This document shows positions 60,086 to 64,000 of a DNA stretch of 64,000 bases, piece after piece. Positions within the stretch are counted from its first letter, which is position 1. Each line of letters starts with the position of its first letter. This DNA comes from Toxorhynchites rutilus septentrionalis (lineage: Eukaryota > Arthropoda > Insecta > Diptera > Culicidae), in assembly GCF_029784135.1 (NCBI RefSeq), contig NC_073745.1, positions 78,741,569-78,805,568 on the forward strand, read 5' to 3'. Made by a program: the position numbers and the translations under genes. Below the pieces are notes generated by a model, which was not told the origin of the DNA, ran no database searches, and was given only the letters and a program-made list of their open reading frames with translations.

Positions 60086-60338
60086 CAAAGATTGAAGAAT
60101 TATAAATTATTGAATATCATTTTATTCACAATCTGAAAAATAATCATATATTCAGAAAAGAAATTTCCACCATCATTATCTCCACTTTTTATTTATTTTA
60201 ACCCTTAAATGCATGATTTTTACTTTTTAAATACAAATAAAAAGTAAAACATACTGTGTTTGAATTACCGTTTAGAAATTATGTGAGGAAGAAAACACTG
60301 ATGTACATATACATCATCATTTATTAAAGGGTTAATAT
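60086..60338. other. AT-rich spacer after gsb
   Basis: Nothing was recognised except AT-rich DNA before the SINE insertion. Confidence 0.5.
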
Positions 60339-60348
60339 TGCTCTCAAT

Positions 60349-60835
60349 TTTTTTTTATCCCATTTATTTATCTAAGGCTCATTAGCATTTTAGCTGTAAC
60401 AGAGCCGATTTTTTAATCGTGTACATGTCACATGGATACCATATATCTATAATTAGCACATTACACAGTTGCCATTCGCCACTATTCCTTCTATACCATT
60501 GCATATGGTACATTTACACAGTAGCCATTTAGGCATAAGAGTATTCTTTCTGTTCTTCCATTATCCAGTTGGACCACCGGACAGCGGAGACAGTTGATTG
60601 ATCATTGTTGAGTTATTTATAGAACAGCAGCCCGATGTGTCTTGCAGAGCAGAGCAGTTGTATGGATGAATCGATCTTATTTCGACCGTGGATCGATCTC
60701 CATCGCTGATGATTGATGCGTGGACGTAGCTATTCTGTAACAACACAAAGATGGTCAATGAGGGTCCTGAGTTTTGAACTCACGATTGATCGCTTACTAA
60801 GCGAACGTGCAACCAATGTGGCTACGGGGACCCCC
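60349..60835 (-). mobile_element. tRNA-derived SINE, ~490 bp, copy 2
   Basis: The 10 bp duplication TGCTCTCAAT (60339-60348 and 60836-60845) flanks it. Head, body and LINE-like tail match copy 1 at 43910-44410. Confidence 0.88.
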
Positions 60836-61039
60836 TGCTCTCAATATCGAGAAAAAAAAACCTGACCTAGGTCAGAAACATGACAGCTACAAGAAAATAT
60901 ATATTTAGCACATTTTTTGACATCTTTTCAAGATACTTTTAAGCCCATCCTTAAATGGACTTAAAAGTGTCATTAAAAGTGCTATCAACCCTGGTAAATC
61001 ATTTACTCGAGCGAGAGGCGAGATTATGCATAATATATA

Positions 61040-61290
61040 CGAGGGTCGCTCAAAAAATTAGTTTCAGTGCCTCAGAAATCGCGGAAAAATAAAGTTAGAT
61101 AAGTAAAGTGATTTTCGTAATCTATGTTTTATTTTCTATTTTTCTACATAACCGCCGTAACGTTCGAGGCATTTTTCATAGCGTGGCACGAGTTTTTCTA
61201 TTCCGAGCGCGAAGTGCGTAGCGTCCAACTTTTTGAAGTACGATGTAACTGCGTCACGAATTTCTTCAGTGTTATCGAATCATTGACCGC
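61040..61290 (-). pseudogene. mariner transposase 3' end with terminus
   Basis: TA at 61038 precedes CGAGGGTCGCTCAAAAAATT, a mariner-style end. The minus frame reads NTEEIRDAVTSYFKKLDATH and LVPRYEKCLERYGGYVEK, then a stop. This matches the family C-terminus (RWxKCxxxxGxYVEK). It is truncated at about 61290, where family B begins. Confidence 0.8.
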
Positions 61291-62760
61291 CAAAAAAATT
61301 GTTTTATTCGTTTTTTTGCAAGTATTTTTTTTTGTTTTTTGAATATAAAAGAGAAATTTGATTTTTGATTCATCCCCTTTAAGTCAGAAAACACCTTTTC
61401 ACATGAAAAAAATAAATTTATCCAGATTCTCTTAGAAGGTGATAGACGATCATATTTGACGAAAAAAATCCTTCTACGCATAAGGTAAATGATTTTGGTT
61501 TGTCCAATCGAAAATATGATCATGGTTTGTCCACGTTTTTAAATGCTCTAGTTCAGCGCACGTTTGTCAATTTAGATGTTCGGATGTTTCAAAACATATA
61601 AATAATATTGTCTTCTTCATGATTTACAGTAGTTTTATAGTATATGTTTACGGATTCACATGTTTTGAAGGATTATAAAAACCACATTCTATTGGTGTCA
61701 ATGCGCCCCTCACTTGAGCTAACTTTTAATGAATCACCAGATAATTATTTGGCACGTATTCAGACCATTTCTGGATTATAACACTTACAAATATTGTAAA
61801 CATCATGGTTGCACACCAATTGTATTAGATTTACTTGGCTAAACCATGTAATTGCCGCATTTCGATGATCTCAATTCTGATCATGAGTTGTCCAATTCAC
61901 TAATGTTTTGTCCAAATGATTTCTATGGCAACCGTTTGGCGCGTTGCAGTTAGTTTATGTTTGTTTATGGTGTGCTTCGCGCATAGCAGAAGTAAGGTTT
62001 TTCTGTGTTGATTTTGTTGAGGTGAACACTTTTAAAATGCCCAAGAAAAGGCAATATTCTGAAGAAAGCCTAAATTATGAATGGATCAATATGATGACAG
62101 TAAACTCAAGCAATTATAAATGCAACATCTACTCGAAAATTCGAATTTTTTCGTTCAAAAATGGTGATTTCTGAAACTGGACAAACCATGATCATTTTCT
62201 GGACAATCCATGATCAGAGGTGGTCAAACCATGATCATAATTTCTCTTTGAGGAAAATCGTTAAGAAACATAAATATTTGAATAATTTCAACGTCTTATG
62301 GTAGAATTAGAAACTAGAGACTTAGGGCTTTTCAACAAACTCAAACTAGTCTTGATTATATGTTATTTTCATGAAGAAAAATCGATTTGCATTTACTAGT
62401 TGCGTGAAACACCCTAAATTGGACAAACCAAGATCATTTACCCTATACTCGAATTTCAACAATGACATAGTTATAGAACTTTTTTTTTTGTTTCGTACTC
62501 TGTTGCCTCAAACTGGTTCTACATTACAAATTACGCTACAGAAGACGATTCTGTTGCTTTCATTTGAAAGATGAGAAAATTTAGTACAGGATATAGTAGT
62601 GGAAAATCTAAATTACTGGATTTTAATAACAGTTTGGAAGTGAAAAACTTGAAAGTTAATAATTTTTAATGTGTTATTAATAATTTCATCCTTAAAATTT
62701 ATATTAAACTAGATTGTTTCTATCAATTCAATTGAAGCTTTTTAACTTCTCTAACCGTTT
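61290..62760 (+). mobile_element. family B copy interrupted by P3
   Basis: The B sequence runs 61290-61482 and resumes at about 62445 (CTCGAATTTCAACAATGACA). The original joining phrase CTACGCATATGTTCGAA is intact in other copies. B termini are lost. Confidence 0.7.
61483..62444 (+). mobile_element. pogo-like family P3, copy 2
   Basis: Inverted ends GGTAAATGATTTTGGTTTGT and complement sit at a TA in family B. The motif TGATCATGGTTTGTCC repeats near both ends. The ATG at 62037 gives MPKKRQYSEESLNYEWIN, a likely remnant of a Tigger-type N-terminus, with nothing catalytic after it. Confidence 0.75.
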
Positions 62761-62799
62761 TCTATCAATGAACGTTTCGTATTCCGTACACTATAACAG

Positions 62800-63010
62800 T
62801 ACAAGGTACAGTACAACTGATGTGGGCGATAGGCCCAAAAAGGGATGTCCGAGGTCCGTACGGCTACACAATGTAATCTATTTTGTTCATGAACGCTTTC
62901 AACGCAATCCTCTTCGGAAACAACACATTACAATAAAGATGTGTGTATTCATCAGTCGAAATGAATTGGATAAATTAATTGGTGCGTACATCGATGTGTG
63001 AGTCATTTAT
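62800..63010 (+). pseudogene. mariner-related transposase HTH fragment
   Basis: The frame reads DVGDRPKKGCPRSVR, then VIYFVHERFQRNPLRKQHI and ISRNELDKLIGA. It resembles DRPRSGRPRxxR...VRERIRRNPxRKQ, the linker and second HTH of mariner-type transposases. It might belong to the same family as the relic at 98-700. Nothing downstream is readable. Confidence 0.65.
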
Positions 63011-63381
63011 TGACGCCCAGATTGAAGCGAATGTGTTAGGAACGATGCAAAATACTCTTAGAACGGTTAAAAAACTGTGAATGTTCTCATTGGACTCACC
63101 AATCGTTGAAGAATTCTATCGAGAAGCTGCAGCGATTGCGTTTATTGCTTAGCGTTTCCGACTCTGCGTGAGGAAGAGATGGTTAAATAATTATGCCAAA
63201 AATGTTAATTCTGGATTCCTATAAGAGTTTGGGATTTTTATCTAATTTTTTTCTCGAGTTATGAATGTTACTGTATAGAACTGTATGCTTTCTAATTAAA
63301 AATAAAAAGTGAGTCCAAGAAAGTATCAGTTAAATACGTGTATTTTACATTTCATTATGAAAAGTAGTGAGAATAAAAAAA
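63011..63381. other. nothing recognised
   Basis: Probably the decayed rest of the preceding transposase and AT-rich spacer. Confidence 0.4.
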
Positions 63382-63590
63382 GTAAAAAAAACTGTTCAAG
63401 TTAAACGGTTTAATGTACTAAAAGCTAGAAAATAATTAGGCAAGCCCACGATTTTATTTTAGTCTCATCATTGCTCTAGATTGAAGGAAGGATGTGATAA
63501 CTATTAACTGCTACTTGCCAAATTATTTTCTAGCTTTTAGTACATCAAACCGTTTAACTTAAAAAGTTTTTTTTTACTTTTTTTTTATTT
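63382..63590. mobile_element. foldback MITE, short copy
   Basis: AAGTTAAACGGTTT...GTACTAAAAGCTAGAAAATA at the left pairs with the complement at 63500-63575. Internally deleted relative to 43596-44475. Confidence 0.75.
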
Positions 63591-63599
63591 TCTAGTTTT

Positions 63600-64000
63600 T
63601 AGTACATTTTCTGTATGATTAGTATACTTCTCTACAATAAAACCATTCAACCTATTTTTTTAAATTTTTATTACTTACCTAATTTTCTTCGGAATATTTT
63701 GATGATGTACTGTATTCTATTAGTCAAATCATTTCATTCGATACCGATATTGAGGGGATTACATAAAAATATATACACCTTTTTGAATTTATGTTGTTCA
63801 TAATGTAGTGTCTTCTCCAAGTCAAGCCCTTCAGCCATTTTTTACCGGCGGCCAAATTGGATTTATCAAGATAATGGAATACACAGTATTATAATGACAA
63901 CAGAGATAGAGGTTTGTTCAAAATTTCAGACCAATAAATCAAAGAGAACGGGGTCAAATTTTTATCAATTTGGGACACCCCTACAGATATACAAACATAC
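63600..64000. repeat. flank family shared with 44480-44850
   Basis: CTCTACAATAAAACCATT, GTACTGTATTCTAT and GATACCGATATTGA recur in the same order after the foldback MITE in both places, so MITE and flank were copied together. Confidence 0.65.

Overview
The window looks like a culicine mosquito chromosome segment, most likely Aedes-type. This is inferred from one clear insect developmental gene inside DNA packed with nested transposons, tRNA-derived SINEs and AT-rich foldback elements; no database search was possible. The only intact host gene I can support is a Pax group III paired-box/homeobox gene at 54070-59269 (+), best matched to gooseberry (gsb). It has three exons with canonical splice sites, a roughly 0.8 kb 3' UTR and a GC-rich, repeat-poor neighbourhood (about 52.6-60.1 kb). 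Three other repeat-poor islands (10.2-12.5, 26.8-29.0 and 39.1-41.3 kb) may hold its distal enhancers or those of a neighbour.

Region by region: 0-10.2 kb holds a mariner-related transposase relic, a 1.9 kb pogo-type element (827-2726), and a three-deep nest: an element with GACGTAG-palindrome ends (3634-10168) interrupted by a second pogo copy (4545-9637), itself interrupted by a 3.3 kb insertion (4622-7924). The outer and inner elements carry decayed replication-dependent histone genes (H2B minus, two H2A plus) and histone 3' stem-loops. 12.5-19.2 kb holds more palindrome-ended elements, a hAT-like element, a 639 bp pogo-like element with a small intact HTH ORF, and a LINE fragment. 19.2-26.8 kb has a MULE-like MITE, a piggyBac-like element, another pogo-type element and a SINE nested in a TA-type MITE. 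29-39 kb has a 2.8 kb foldback, a LINE end, a second copy of a GGTAAATG-type element, and a foldback containing five ~116 bp tandem repeats. 42.6-52.6 kb has further repeats, a foldback MITE split by a SINE, a degraded ~5 kb LINE with several nested insertions, and a Tc1-type relic. 60-64 kb returns to SINE, mariner and MITE material.

Gsb would act in the nucleus as a DNA-binding segmentation and neural regulator. The remaining coding matter is transposon-derived and mostly broken. The most unusual signal is the repeated association of histone gene relics and histone-type stem-loops with one family of palindrome-ended mobile elements. Open stretches not listed separately (about 33.3-34.6, 35.1-36.0 and 45.3-45.8 kb) are AT-rich and show nothing I can classify.
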